Shown piece after piece: positions 40,693 to 50,854 of a stretch of DNA of 52,973 nt. A program made the position numbers and the translations under genes. Source of the DNA: Mesorhizobium sp. SOD10 (lineage in GTDB: Bacteria > Pseudomonadota > Alphaproteobacteria > Rhizobiales > Rhizobiaceae); contig CCNA01000011.1 in NCBI GenBank assembly GCA_000824805.1, forward strand, positions 1 through 52,973, given 5' to 3'. Below the pieces are notes generated by a model that did no database searches, had not been told where the DNA came from, and saw nothing but the letters and a program-made list of their open reading frames with translations. Each line of letters starts with the position of its first letter. Within the stretch, counting starts at the first letter, position 1.

Positions 40693-42279
40693 CTACCCGA
40701 TCGCGTCGAGCGCCTGCCGCTGGCGGTGCATTTCGAGGAAGATGCGGTAGTCGCGGTCGAAGCGGGCGCCGGCTTCCCTGTTGGGGGCGCGCGTCCGGCC
40801 GCCCTGCTGCATGGCGACGCAGGCCACGTTGAGGTCGGGATAAAGCCCGGCGGCGGTCGCCGCCACCATGCCGGTGCCGAGCAGCACCGCCTCGTCGGCC
40901 AGCGGCTCGACCACGGTGCAGCCGGTGGCGTCGGCATAAAGCTCCATCAGCAACGGGTTCTTGGTGTGGCCGCCGGTGACGTGCAGCGTGTCGATCAGAT
41001 AGCCGTTCTCATTCAGCGCCTCCAGCACATGGCGCACGCCGAGCGCGATGCCGACGGCGGTGCGCCAGTAGAGCTTGCACAGGCTGTCGAAGGAGGAATC
41101 GAGCGTCAGTCCGCTGATGACGCCGACGGCATGCGGGTCGGCGAGCGGCGAGCGGTTGCCGTGGAAGTCCGGCAGCACATGCAGTCTCGCGGCCAGCGCA
41201 TCGCCCTCCTCGGCGCGCAGCTCGGCGACGCGCCTGGCGATCTTTACATGCATGGCCGCGTCCGGCTCGCCGCCGGCGCCATGCCAGCGGATGATGTGAT
41301 CGAGCAGCGCGCCAGTGGCCGACTGGCCGCCTTCCGACAGCCACAGCCTCGGCAAAGCCGCGCCGTAATACGGCCCCCACACCCCGGCGAAGGGCTGCGG
41401 GTCCTGCGACATCGCCATGACGCAGGACGATGTGCCGGCGATCAGCGCCAAATGCCGGCTGATGTCCTTCTCGTCGCCGGCAAAGCCGCCGAGGACGCCG
41501 AGCGCACCGGCATAGGCATCGATGACACCGGCGCCGACGCGGCATTTTTCGGTGAGGCCGAGCTCGGCGGCCGCCTTCGCCGTCAGCGGACCGATATCGG
41601 CGCCGACCGGGCTCGCCTTTTCCGGCAGATTGCCGTGCTCGAACAGGTCGTCGAGGCCGACAAGCGCGAAGAAATCGCGCCGCCAGCTTTTTTCCTCATG
41701 CGCGAGATAGGTCCATTTCGCCGTCAGCGTACATTGCGAGCGGGCGAGCGAGCCTGACGCCTTCCAGGTCAGGAAATCGGCAAGGTCGAACAGATAGCCG
41801 GCTTCATGCCATGTCTTCGGCAGATGGCGCTTCAGCCACATCAGCTTCGGCGTCTCCATCTCCGGCGACATCACGCCGCCAATATAGTCGAGCACGGCGT
41901 GGCCGCTTTTCGTGCATTCATCGGCCTCGGCGATGGCGCGATGATCGAGCCAGACAATCGTGTCCCAGCGCTTCTCGCCGGTGACGGAGACGCTGATCTG
42001 GCCGCCCTGCCTGTCGCGCGCGACCAGCGAGCAGGTCGCGTCGAAAGAGATCCCGGCGACATCGCCGGCGGCGACGCCGGATTTCTCGAGGGCGGACCGC
42101 ACCGATTTGCACACCGCCGACCAGACATCTTCCGAATCATGCTCGGCATGGTCGGGCTTGGGCTGGTGCATGGCGATCGGATGATCGGCACGGCCGAGCA
42201 GGTTGCCTTCAGGGTCGAGAATGCCCGCGCGAGCGCTCCCGGTGCCGACATCGACCGCGCAAACGAAACTCTTCCTCAA
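40693..42279 (-). CDS. FGGY-family carbohydrate kinase, D-ribulokinase-like
   Basis: This 528-residue kinase has an N-terminal phosphate loop AVDVGTGSARAGI, FDATCSLVARD, TIVWLDHRA, YIGGVMSPEMETPKLMWLK and the C-terminal LHVTGGHTKNPLLMELYADATG. These match the human FGGY/yeast YDR109C D-ribulokinase branch better than XylB or AraB. It would phosphorylate a ketopentose made by the polyol dehydrogenases. The start codon is TTG at 42279, overlapping the HAD stop (TTGA). No later start keeps the phosphate loop, so the TTG is required. It is last of the smo-type minus-strand cluster. Confidence 0.87.
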   Translation of the reverse strand: MRKSFVCAVDVGTGSARAGILDPEGNLLGRADHPIAMHQPKPDHAEHDSEDVWSAVCKSVRSALEKSGVAAGDVAGISFDATCSLVARDRQGGQISVSVTGEKRWDTIVWLDHRAIAEADECTKSGHAVLDYIGGVMSPEMETPKLMWLKRHLPKTWHEAGYLFDLADFLTWKASGSLARSQCTLTAKWTYLAHEEKSWRRDFFALVGLDDLFEHGNLPEKASPVGADIGPLTAKAAAELGLTEKCRVGAGVIDAYAGALGVLGGFAGDEKDISRHLALIAGTSSCVMAMSQDPQPFAGVWGPYYGAALPRLWLSEGGQSATGALLDHIIRWHGAGGEPDAAMHVKIARRVAELRAEEGDALAARLHVLPDFHGNRSPLADPHAVGVISGLTLDSSFDSLCKLYWRTAVGIALGVRHVLEALNENGYLIDTLHVTGGHTKNPLLMELYADATGCTVVEPLADEAVLLGTGMVAATAAGLYPDLNVACVAMQQGGRTRAPNREAGARFDRDYRIFLEMHRQRQALDAIG

Positions 42280-42959
42280 GATGCTTTTTCTCTCGCTCCC
42301 AGGCCTGCAATCAGATCGGGCAATTGCAGCATGTCAGCGAATATAAAGTCCGGTTCCGTCGACGCAAGCCGCGCCTTGAGGGCGGGGTTGGCGGCATGCG
42401 AGCCGCCGGTGAAGGCAAGGACGCGCATACCCGCCGCGCGGGCGGCGGCGATGCCGGCTGGGCTGTCCTCGATCACCAGGCACTCGCGCGGATGCGCCCG
42501 CATGCTGGCGGCGGCGTAGAGGAAAAGATCGGGCGCCGGCTTGCCGCGCTTGACCATGGTGGCGCTGAACAGATGCGGCTCCAGCAGAGGGAGCAGGCCG
42601 GTGACGTCGAGCGCGTAACGGATGCGCTCCAGCGTGCCCGACGAGGCGACACAGCAAGGCAGGCCTAGCTTCGGCAGCACCTCCTTGACGCCCGCGATCG
42701 GCTTCAGTTCCTCGCGGAATTTGCGCATCAGGTCGACGCGCATCGCGGTCAGATGCTGGTCGCTGATGTCGAGCCCGAACTCTTGGCCGAGGATCTCGCG
42801 CACGCTCTTCATGCTCTTGCCGAGGAAATGCTCGTAGGCGGCGTCCTCGCTGACCGTGCCGCCGGCAAGCTCGATCATGCCGAGCAGCGCCGAGACCGAA
42901 AGCGCCTCGCTGTCGACCAGAACGCCGTCACAGTCGAAGATGACCAGTTCCGGCGTCAT
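42276..42959 (-). CDS. HAD-superfamily phosphatase (sugar-phosphatase-like)
   Basis: This 227-residue HAD subclass IA hydrolase has motif I FDCDGVLVDSE, motif II VASSG, the conserved KRGKPAPDLFLYAA lysine motif and motif IV VIEDSPAGIAAARAAGM. It probably dephosphorylates a sugar or polyol phosphate. It sits between mtlK and the kinase gene, with its stop overlapping the kinase start. GGAAG precedes the ATG. Confidence 0.88.
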   Translation of the reverse strand: MTPELVIFDCDGVLVDSEALSVSALLGMIELAGGTVSEDAAYEHFLGKSMKSVREILGQEFGLDISDQHLTAMRVDLMRKFREELKPIAGVKEVLPKLGLPCCVASSGTLERIRYALDVTGLLPLLEPHLFSATMVKRGKPAPDLFLYAAASMRAHPRECLVIEDSPAGIAAARAAGMRVLAFTGGSHAANPALKARLASTEPDFIFADMLQLPDLIAGLGAREKAS

Positions 42960-42978
42960 GGCTGTTGCTTCCAGCTAA

Positions 42979-43021
42979 GCAATTCCAGGAACAGCGTGAG
43001 CGGTTTTCCGTCCGGAATTGC
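42979..43021 (+). repeat. Rhizobial GCAATTCC...GGAATTGC intergenic repeat, copy 2
   Basis: A 43-bp element with paired ends GCAATTCC and GGAATTGC and the internal AGCGGTTTTCCGTC. It is homologous to 30305-30347. It occupies the 82-bp gap between mtlK and the HAD gene. Confidence 0.7.
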
Positions 43022-43041
43022 GTCAAAAGGGACAGAGGCTT

Positions 43042-44520
43042 TCAGAGCCTTCCGGCGAGATAGCGCGTCAGGGCTTCGCGCGCGCCGTGCGCCCACAACA
43101 CCTTCAACGCATGAGTGAAGGCCTCGGCGAAGACGGGCGAGCGGCCGACATCGCCGTAGATGTCCTCCATCGCCAGCCATGCCTTCGGATCGTCCTTGGC
43201 CGCCTTGGCGGTGGCCTGCATGCGGTCCCAGCTCGGATCGTTCGGCTCGATGACGGCGCCGCTGTCGGTGGTGCCAAAGCAATAGCGGCACCAGAGCGCG
43301 GATTCCAGCGCGAGGCCGGCGACGCCCTTGCCCGCCTTCAGCCGGTCGGCGATCGTCGGGATGATGAATTTCGGCTGGCGGTTGGAGCCGTCGAGGCAAA
43401 GCCGCCGGATGGTGTCGCCGATCTTGGGATTGGAGAAGCGGCGCTCGATGAGCTGGTAGTAGTCCTCCAGATCGGTATCTTGCACCGGCGGCACGGTTGG
43501 AATGATCTCGTCATGCTCGAGCTTCGACAGGAAGGCACGCACCAGCGGCTCCTGCATGCCTTCATGGACAAAATGGATGTCCATCAGCCCCGCCGGATAG
43601 GCGATTGTGGCGTGGCCGCCATTGAGGATGCGGATCTTCATCAGCTCGTAAGGCGAGACGTCCTTGACGAATTGCACGCCGACCTTTTCCAGCGCCGGGC
43701 GGCCGGCGGTGAAATGGTCCTCCAGCACCCATTGCTTGAACGGCTCGCAAAACACCGGCCAATTGTCCTCCAGCCCGAAATCGTCGGCCAGGATCTTGCG
43801 CTCGCGGTCGGTCGTGGCCGGCGTGATGCGATCGACCATGCCATTCGGGAAGGCGACCTTGTCGCCCACCCATTTGGCGAGATCCTCGTCGATCAGCCGG
43901 GCGAGGCCGATGACGCCGTCGGAGGTGACGTGGCCGTTATGGGGGATGTTGTCGCAGGACATGACGGTGAACGGCACGATGCCGTCGGCGCGCCGGCGCA
44001 ACAGGCCGGCCAAGATGATGCCGAAAACGGTTTTCGGCATGGCGCCCGGCTGCGCGTCGGCGACGATGTCGGGATGGGCCGGGTTGAACTTGCCGGATGC
44101 CGGATCGATGAAATAGCCGCCTTCGGTGATGGTCAGCGAGACGATCTTGATCGCCGGATCGGCAAGCCGCTCGACGATGGCGGCCGCATCGCCGGGGGTG
44201 AGGAAATCGACCATGGCGCCGGTGACGCGGGCGCTCATGTGGCCCTCGTCCTGCTCGACTACCGTGGTCAGCCAGTCCTGCTCCTCGAGCTTGGAGCGGC
44301 CGATCTTCTCGCCTTCGAACACGCCCGCGCCGATCAGCCCCCAGTCGTGGCCCTCGCCGGTGGCGAACAGATCGTCGAGATAGACCGCCTGGTGCGAGCG
44401 GTGGAAATTGCCGACGCCGAAATGGACGATGCCGGCCTTGAGGGTAGAGCGTTCATATTTCGGACCGGCGACGTTGGCCGGCAGCCTGGCGAGGTTCGAG
44501 GAAGAGAGTTTCACGGTCAT
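43042..44520 (-). CDS. mtlK: Mannitol 2-dehydrogenase
   Basis: This 492-residue long-chain polyol dehydrogenase converts D-mannitol to D-fructose (often also D-arabitol to D-xylulose) with NAD. The N-terminal Rossmann region is VHFGVGNFHRSHQAVYLDDL. The catalytic K-x-x-x-x-N-x-x-H motif of this zinc-free family is in KIRILNGGHATIAY. SCDNIPHNGHV is also diagnostic. Order and strand after smoS match the smo polyol operon of Rhodobacter. AAAGGG precedes the ATG. Confidence 0.94.
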   Translation of the reverse strand: MTVKLSSSNLARLPANVAGPKYERSTLKAGIVHFGVGNFHRSHQAVYLDDLFATGEGHDWGLIGAGVFEGEKIGRSKLEEQDWLTTVVEQDEGHMSARVTGAMVDFLTPGDAAAIVERLADPAIKIVSLTITEGGYFIDPASGKFNPAHPDIVADAQPGAMPKTVFGIILAGLLRRRADGIVPFTVMSCDNIPHNGHVTSDGVIGLARLIDEDLAKWVGDKVAFPNGMVDRITPATTDRERKILADDFGLEDNWPVFCEPFKQWVLEDHFTAGRPALEKVGVQFVKDVSPYELMKIRILNGGHATIAYPAGLMDIHFVHEGMQEPLVRAFLSKLEHDEIIPTVPPVQDTDLEDYYQLIERRFSNPKIGDTIRRLCLDGSNRQPKFIIPTIADRLKAGKGVAGLALESALWCRYCFGTTDSGAVIEPNDPSWDRMQATAKAAKDDPKAWLAMEDIYGDVGRSPVFAEAFTHALKVLWAHGAREALTRYLAGRL

Positions 44521-44584
44521 CGCATTTACCCTTTGGCCGATCTGCAGCCCGACTGATTACGCCTCCTTCGAGAGGAGCGAAGAT

Positions 44585-44631
44585 GAGGGGCAACACCTGG
44601 TGTTCCAGTATGCTGCCCCTCACCTGCCCCG
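44585..44631. repeat. Hairpin-rich intergenic element between smoS and mtlK
   Basis: Outer arms GAGGGGCA/TGCCCCTC enclose a perfect small hairpin AACACC-T-GGTGTT (44592-44604). The flanking sequence also contains short palindromes. The 162-bp gap has no gene. It looks like another degenerate rhizobial repeat and may modulate mtlK expression. Confidence 0.5.
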
Positions 44632-44682
44632 CGGCGTCTTCTCCGGAGGAAGAAGAGAAGCGCCTCCCCTCAACTCGTCCGC

Positions 44683-45453
44683 TCAACTCATCCATTGGCC
44701 GCCATCGACATTGTAGGTCTGGGCGACAATGTATTCGGCCTCGTCGCTGGCGAGGAAAACCGCCATGCCGGCGAGGTCCTCGGGCTTGCCCATGCGGCCA
44801 TAGGGAACGCCCTCGCCGACCAGCCGCTTCTTCTCGCCTTTCGGCCGGTTCTCGTATTTGGCGAAGAGCGCGTCGACCTGGTCCCACATGTCGCTGTCGA
44901 CGACGCCCGGCGCGATGCCGTTGACGTTGATGCGGTGCTTGATGAGGTCGAGCCCGGCCGACTGCGTCAGCGAGATGACGGCGGCCTTGGTGGCGCAATA
45001 GACCGCGACCAGCGGCTCACCGCGCCGGCCGGCCTGGCTCGCTATGTTGATGATCCTGCCGCCCTTGCCGCGCGCGATCATCGAGCGGGCGGCCGCCTGC
45101 AGCATGAAGAGCGTGCCGGCGACATTGACGGAAAACAGCTTTTCGTAGCTCGCCCTGGTTATCTCGGCGATCGGCGCGAGGTCGAAGATCGCCGCGTTGT
45201 TGATCAGCACGTCGAGCCCACCGGTCTTCGCCTCGACTGCCTTCACCGCCGCCTCGATCGAGGACTGATCGGTGACGTCGAGCCGGATCGCGTAAGCGGC
45301 GGGGCCGATCGCTTTCGCCGTCGCTTGCGCCGCTTCCAGGTCGATGTCGGCAATCGCCACCGTCGCGCCCTCGCGCACATAGGCTTCGGCGAAGGCCCTG
45401 CCGATGCCGCGCGCCGATCCGGTGATCAGCGCCGATTTGCCTCTCAGCCTCAC
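44683..45453 (-). CDS. smoS: Sorbitol dehydrogenase, SDR family
   Basis: This 256-residue short-chain dehydrogenase oxidises D-sorbitol (glucitol) to fructose, and in relatives galactitol or iditol. It has TGSARGIGRAF, NNAAIFDLAP, INIASQAGRRGE and YCATKAA with the catalytic Tyr and Lys. It begins with GTG, with GAGG eight bases upstream, 10 bp after smoK. Operon position matches Rhodobacter smoS. Confidence 0.92.
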   Translation of the reverse strand: MRLRGKSALITGSARGIGRAFAEAYVREGATVAIADIDLEAAQATAKAIGPAAYAIRLDVTDQSSIEAAVKAVEAKTGGLDVLINNAAIFDLAPIAEITRASYEKLFSVNVAGTLFMLQAAARSMIARGKGGRIINIASQAGRRGEPLVAVYCATKAAVISLTQSAGLDLIKHRINVNGIAPGVVDSDMWDQVDALFAKYENRPKGEKKRLVGEGVPYGRMGKPEDLAGMAVFLASDEAEYIVAQTYNVDGGQWMS

Positions 45454-45463
45454 TGTCCCGTCC

Positions 45464-46468
<1,005 letters not shown>

Positions 46469-46513
46469 GGTTTCCTCCCGGGGATGGTCTTCGTCGTCCG
46501 CCGCTTGGGCGTG

Positions 46514-47338
46514 CTACTTCACGGCGCCGAAGGTCAGGCCGCGCACCAGCTGCTTCTGGCTGAACCAGCCCATGATCAGGATCGGCGCGATCGCCAGCGT
46601 CGAGGCCGCCGAGAGCTTTGCCCAGAACAGGCCTTGCGGACTGGAGAATGAGCTGATGAAGGCCGTCAGCGGGGCGGCGTTGGTGGTGGTGAGCCGGATG
46701 GTCCAGAACGCCTCGTTCCAGGCGAGGATGATGTTCAGGAGCATGGTCGAAGCAATGCCGGGAATGGCCATCGGCGTCAGCACATAGATGATCTCGTTCC
46801 ACAGCGAGGCGCCGTCCATGCGCGCCGCCTCCAGGATCTCGCCGGGTATCTCGCGGAAATAGGTGTAGAGCATCCAGACGACGATCGGCAGGTTGATCAG
46901 CATCAGCATGACGGTGAGGCCGATGCGGCTGTCCAGCAGGCCCGAGTCGCGGAAGATCAGATAGATCGGAAACAGCACCGCGACGGCCGGCATCATCTTG
47001 GTGGACAGCATCCACATCAGGACGTCCTTGGTGCGCTTGGTCGGCGAGAACGCCATCGACCAGGCCGCCGGGATGGCGACGATGAGCGCGAGGATGGTCG
47101 AGCCGACCGACAGCAGCACCGAATTGAAGAAGAATTTGAAGTAGCCGCTCTGCTGCTGGACCTCCGAGTAGCTCTCGAAAGTCCCGGAGGGGATCAGGTT
47201 GAAGCCCTGGATCGCCTCCTGCTCCGACTTGAACGAGGTGATGATCGTATAAAGGATCGGAAAGAAGATCAGCAGGGCGACGATCCAGGCTGCGGCCGTG
47301 GCGATGGTTTTGTGCTGGGTGGTGACTGCGCGTGCCAT
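46514..47338 (-). CDS. smoG: Polyol ABC transporter permease
   Basis: This 274-residue MalG-type permease has the coupling loop EAARMDGASLWNEIIYVLTPMA and LAWNEAFWTIRL. The start at MARAVTTQ lies 11 bp after smoF; the longer frame from 47728 runs inside smoF. Confidence 0.93.
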   Translation of the reverse strand: MARAVTTQHKTIATAAAWIVALLIFFPILYTIITSFKSEQEAIQGFNLIPSGTFESYSEVQQQSGYFKFFFNSVLLSVGSTILALIVAIPAAWSMAFSPTKRTKDVLMWMLSTKMMPAVAVLFPIYLIFRDSGLLDSRIGLTVMLMLINLPIVVWMLYTYFREIPGEILEAARMDGASLWNEIIYVLTPMAIPGIASTMLLNIILAWNEAFWTIRLTTTNAAPLTAFISSFSSPQGLFWAKLSAASTLAIAPILIMGWFSQKQLVRGLTFGAVK

Positions 47339-47349
47339 CTTGTCCTCCC

Positions 47350-48222
47350 TTACTTGTCCAGGTTCTTGCCGACGGCGCGCATGGCGAAGAATGCAACGAT
47401 GTTGGCGAGAATGACGGCGATCACGCCACCGGCGGATGCCTGGCCGATTTTGAACTCCAGGAGCGCCTTCTGGTAGACGAGGAAGGGCAGGTTGGTGGAG
47501 GCATAGCCCGGGCCGCCATTGGTGGTGACCAAGATCTCGGCATAGATCGACAGCAGAAAGATTGTCTGGATCAGGATGACGACGGTGATGGCGCGCGACA
47601 TATGCGGCAGCGTCAGATACCAGAAGCGGCTGAGGAAGCCGGCGCCGTCCATCTCGGCCGCTTCCTTCTGCTCGCCGTCGAGTGACTGCAACGAGGTCAG
47701 CAGGATCAGCGTCGCGAAAGGCAGCCACTGCCAGGCGACGATCAAGATGATGGCGGTCAGCGGATGCTGGCCGAACCAGTCGATCGGCTGGGCGCCGAAG
47801 AAGCGCGCGATGTCGGCGAAGACGCCGTATTGCGGATGCATGATCATGTTCTTCCAGACCAGCGCCGCGACCGGCGGCATGACGAAGAACGGCGAGATGA
47901 CCAGGATGCGCACGACGCCCTGGCCCCAGATCGGCTGATCGAGCAGCATCGCCAGAAGGATGCCGCCGACCACGGTGATGACCAGCACGCTGATGACGAT
48001 GATCAACGTATTGAGGATCGAGGAGAGGAAGGCCGGGTTGGAATAGAACAGCGCGTAATTGGAGAAGCCGACGAAGCCGTTCCGGATCGGGTTCAGCGGA
48101 TTGTATTGTTGGAACGAGAACCAGAGCGTGAACAGCAACGGCACGATCATCCAGACGAACAGCAGGATCACCGATGGCGCCATCATGAAACGGGCAAGCG
48201 AACGGGTTTGCTGAGTAGCCAT
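47350..48222 (-). CDS. smoF: Polyol ABC transporter permease
   Basis: This 290-residue MalF-type permease has EAAEMDGAGFLSRFWYLTLPHM as coupling loop and AEILVTTNGGPGYASTNLPFLVY. GGAGG lies nine bases before the chosen ATG; a GTG nine bases upstream would abut the Shine-Dalgarno sequence and is unlikely. Confidence 0.93.
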   Translation of the reverse strand: MATQQTRSLARFMMAPSVILLFVWMIVPLLFTLWFSFQQYNPLNPIRNGFVGFSNYALFYSNPAFLSSILNTLIIVISVLVITVVGGILLAMLLDQPIWGQGVVRILVISPFFVMPPVAALVWKNMIMHPQYGVFADIARFFGAQPIDWFGQHPLTAIILIVAWQWLPFATLILLTSLQSLDGEQKEAAEMDGAGFLSRFWYLTLPHMSRAITVVILIQTIFLLSIYAEILVTTNGGPGYASTNLPFLVYQKALLEFKIGQASAGGVIAVILANIVAFFAMRAVGKNLDK

Positions 48223-48288
48223 GACGGTCACCCTCCCAAAGTCAGCCGGATTTTCAGTGTTGTGCCAGAATTTTCCCGATTTTGAAGG

Positions 48289-48320
48289 GGGGCCGCCCGA
48301 ACTGGGTTTCGGGCGGCCCC
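48289..48320 (-). terminator. Strong intercistronic hairpin between smoE and smoF
   Basis: GGGGCCGCCCGAA-N6-TTCGGGCGGCCCC is a perfect 13-bp, mostly GC stem, 45 bp after the smoE stop in the direction of transcription. A T-rich stretch follows on the transcribed strand only at some distance. It is likely to protect smoE message and reduce downstream expression. Confidence 0.7.
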
Positions 48321-48365
48321 TCGCCGGTCATGATGCGCGGCCGGCGTTCGGCACCGGGAGGAGCC

Positions 48366-49676
48366 TTACTTGATATAGCCGCCTTCGGTCATCGCCGCGG
48401 TGGCTGCGTCCTGAGCCTGCTTCAGCGCGTCGTCGACGCTCGACTGGCCGGCAAGGGCGGCCGAGAAGAGCTGGCCGACGGTGGTGCCAAGGCCCTGGAA
48501 TTCAGGAATGGCGACGAATTGCACGCCGACATAGGGCACCGGTTTGACGGTCGGATGCGTCGGGTCGGCGGCATTGATGGAGTCCAGCGTCATCTTCGCG
48601 AAGGGCGCCGCCTTCTGGTACTCCGGATTGGCATAGAGCGAGGAGCGCGTTCCAGGCGGAACGTTGGCCCAGCCTTCCTTCGAAGCCACCAGTTCCAGAT
48701 AGTGCTTCGAGGTCGCCCATGAGACGAACTTCTCGGCGGCATCGGCCTTCTGGGTGCCGGCGGGGATAGCCAGCGACCATGCCCACAGCCAGTTGCCGCG
48801 CTTGCCGAGGCCATTGTCGGGCGCCAGCGCATAGCCGACCTTGTCGGCGACCTGCGAGGCCTTCGGATCGGAAACGAAGGACGCGGCGACGGTGGCGTCG
48901 ATCCACATGCCGCACTTGCCCTGCTGGAAGAGCGCCAGGTTCTCGTTGAAGCCGTTGGAGGAAGCACCTTCCGGACCGTCGGCCTTCATCAGATCGACAT
49001 AGAACTGCAGCGTGTTCTTCCATTCGGGCTGGTCGAATTGGGGCTTCCAGTTCTCGTCGAACCAGCGGGCGCCGAAGGAGTTCGACATAGCGGTGAGGAA
49101 GGCCATGTTCTCACCCCAGCCGGCCTTGCCGCGCAGGCACACGCCGTTCACGCCGTTGGCGCGGTCGGTCATCTTGTCGGCGGCCTGCTTGATGAAGTCC
49201 CAGGTCGGCGCGTCGGGCATCTTCAAGCCCGCCTTCTCCATCAGGTCCTTGCGGTACATGACGAAAGAACTCTCGCCGTAGAAGGGCGCGGCATAGAGCT
49301 TGCCGTCGACGGAGAGGCCGCCGGCGATGGCCGGGATGATGTCCTTGACGTCATAGTCGTCGCCGAGCTTGTCGAGCGGCAGGAGCCAGTTCTGCTTCGC
49401 CCAGATCGGGACCTCATAGGTGCCGATGGTCAGGACGTCGTACTGGCCGCCCTTGGTGGCGATATCGGTGGTGACACGCTCGCGCAGCACGTTTTCTTCA
49501 AGCGTGACCCAGTTGAGCTGGATGTCGGGGTTAGCCTTGGTGAAGTCGTCCGTCAGCTTCTGCATGCGGACCATGTCGCCATTGTTGACGGTGGCGATGG
49601 TGATGGATTCGGCATGCGCGGCGAAAGCGAGGGCGCTGGCCGACAACAGGCCCAGGATGAGCGTGCGAAGTTTCAT
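48366..49676 (-). CDS. smoE: Polyol ABC transporter substrate-binding protein
   Basis: This 436-residue family-1 binding protein for sorbitol/mannitol-type polyols has a Sec signal ending AAHAES. SBP_bac_1 features are FTKANPDIQLNWVTLEENVLRERVTTDIATKGGQYDVLTIGTYE and FVMYRKDLMEKAGLKMPDAPTWDFI. GGGAGGA precedes the ATG; 19 upstream codons were dropped. It heads the smoEFGK-smoS-mtlK-HAD-kinase cluster. Confidence 0.93.
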   Translation of the reverse strand: MKLRTLILGLLSASALAFAAHAESITIATVNNGDMVRMQKLTDDFTKANPDIQLNWVTLEENVLRERVTTDIATKGGQYDVLTIGTYEVPIWAKQNWLLPLDKLGDDYDVKDIIPAIAGGLSVDGKLYAAPFYGESSFVMYRKDLMEKAGLKMPDAPTWDFIKQAADKMTDRANGVNGVCLRGKAGWGENMAFLTAMSNSFGARWFDENWKPQFDQPEWKNTLQFYVDLMKADGPEGASSNGFNENLALFQQGKCGMWIDATVAASFVSDPKASQVADKVGYALAPDNGLGKRGNWLWAWSLAIPAGTQKADAAEKFVSWATSKHYLELVASKEGWANVPPGTRSSLYANPEYQKAAPFAKMTLDSINAADPTHPTVKPVPYVGVQFVAIPEFQGLGTTVGQLFSAALAGQSSVDDALKQAQDAATAAMTEGGYIK

Positions 49677-49700
49677 CAAATTCCTCCCATAAACCAAGAT

Positions 49701-49731
49701 GAGCATTTGCCTTGTCTTTGGGCAATTACTC
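49701..49731. promoter_or_regulatory. Candidate SorC-type operator upstream of smoE
   Basis: Inverted half-sites GAGCATTTGC (49701-49710) and GCAATTACTC (49722-49731) each differ by one base from GAGCAATTGC, which occurs intact upstream of the SorC-family gene (52101-52110). The site is 25-55 bp upstream of smoE. Confidence 0.5.
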
Positions 49732-49845
49732 ACTTACCGTGATTTATGTCAAGCCGGAATCTGTGCTGCAGCGCAGCAGAAATGACCCAACGTGAGCCGC
49801 CCGGCGACGTGGCCGGCCCACTGGAAGGGAAGCCGGGTGGCCTGC

Positions 49846-50754
49846 TTACGGGCAGGCGATCTCGGCCAGGATCCAATCGCGGAAGGCGCGGATCTTCGGC
49901 ACGTTGCGACGGGCCGTCGGATAGACCAGCCAATAGGCGTGGCCATCATCGCCGACGAGGTCGAAGGGCTGGATCAGACGGCCGTCGGCGAGCTCGTTCT
50001 TGAACAGCGCCCTGGTCAGGATCGCCACGCCATGGCCGGCCATCGCCGCGTTCGCCTCATAGGCCTGCGCGCCCATGCTGGAGCCCGGCCGTTTGGCGAG
50101 ATCGTGCCCGGTCACGCCGGCGGCCTCGAACCATTGCGCCCACCAGATGTCGCCGGGGTCGAGGATCGGCAGGCGCAGCAGGTCCGCCGGTTCCTTGACG
50201 CCGCCTATGCTTGCCGCGAGCTTGGGACTCAGCATCGGCGTGAAATCGGCGTCGAGCAGCTTGTGCGCCTCCAGGCCCGGCCATTTACCAGCGCCGGAGC
50301 GGATGGCAAGATCGACATCCTCGCGCGCGAAATCGGTCAGGCGGCTCGACGTGTCGAGCCGCACGGCAAGTGCGGGATGGGCGAGCTGGAACGAGCCCAG
50401 ATGCTGCGCCAGCCAGTTCGAGGCGAAGGTCAGCACGGTGGTGACGCAGAGCAGGCCGTCGGCGCCGCCGCGCGCCGCGGCATAGGCCTGGCCCAGGATG
50501 GAAAAGGCCTCGCTGACGGCGGGCGCCAGGCGCTGGCCGGGCTCGGTCAATTCGATCTGCTTCGGCCGGCGCAGAAACAGCGGCGCGCCGATGCGCTCCT
50601 CCAGCACCTTGATCTGATAGCTCGCGGCAGCCTGGGTCATGCCCAATTCCTGCGCCGCCTTGGTGAAGGACAGGTGCCTCGCCACCGCTTCGAACACCCG
50701 GATCGCCTGCAGCGGCGGCAGCGGCGCAAGCTGCGGAGAACTTAGATCGGGCAT
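49846..50754 (-). CDS. LysR-family transcriptional regulator, GcvA-like
   Basis: The protein has 302 residues. N-terminal HTH is LSFTKAAQELGMTQAAASYQIKVLEERIGAPLFLRR, followed by a GcvA-type effector domain (LCVTTVLTFASNWLAQHLG). AAGGAGG precedes the ATG by five bases. It is divergent from the small DUF1127-like gene, with 100 bp between them, and lies just upstream of smoE on the same strand. Its target is more likely the small gene than the smo operon. Confidence 0.88.
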   Translation of the reverse strand: MPDLSSPQLAPLPPLQAIRVFEAVARHLSFTKAAQELGMTQAAASYQIKVLEERIGAPLFLRRPKQIELTEPGQRLAPAVSEAFSILGQAYAAARGGADGLLCVTTVLTFASNWLAQHLGSFQLAHPALAVRLDTSSRLTDFAREDVDLAIRSGAGKWPGLEAHKLLDADFTPMLSPKLAASIGGVKEPADLLRLPILDPGDIWWAQWFEAAGVTGHDLAKRPGSSMGAQAYEANAAMAGHGVAILTRALFKNELADGRLIQPFDLVGDDGHAYWLVYPTARRNVPKIRAFRDWILAEIACP

Positions 50755-50854
50755 AAGGCCTCCTTATGGGTCATGATCGAGGTTTAATTGGAAGCACGAA
50801 GCGGCCAGCCCGATATTTGGGATCAACGATCAATCCAGTTCAAGGCTGACGATC

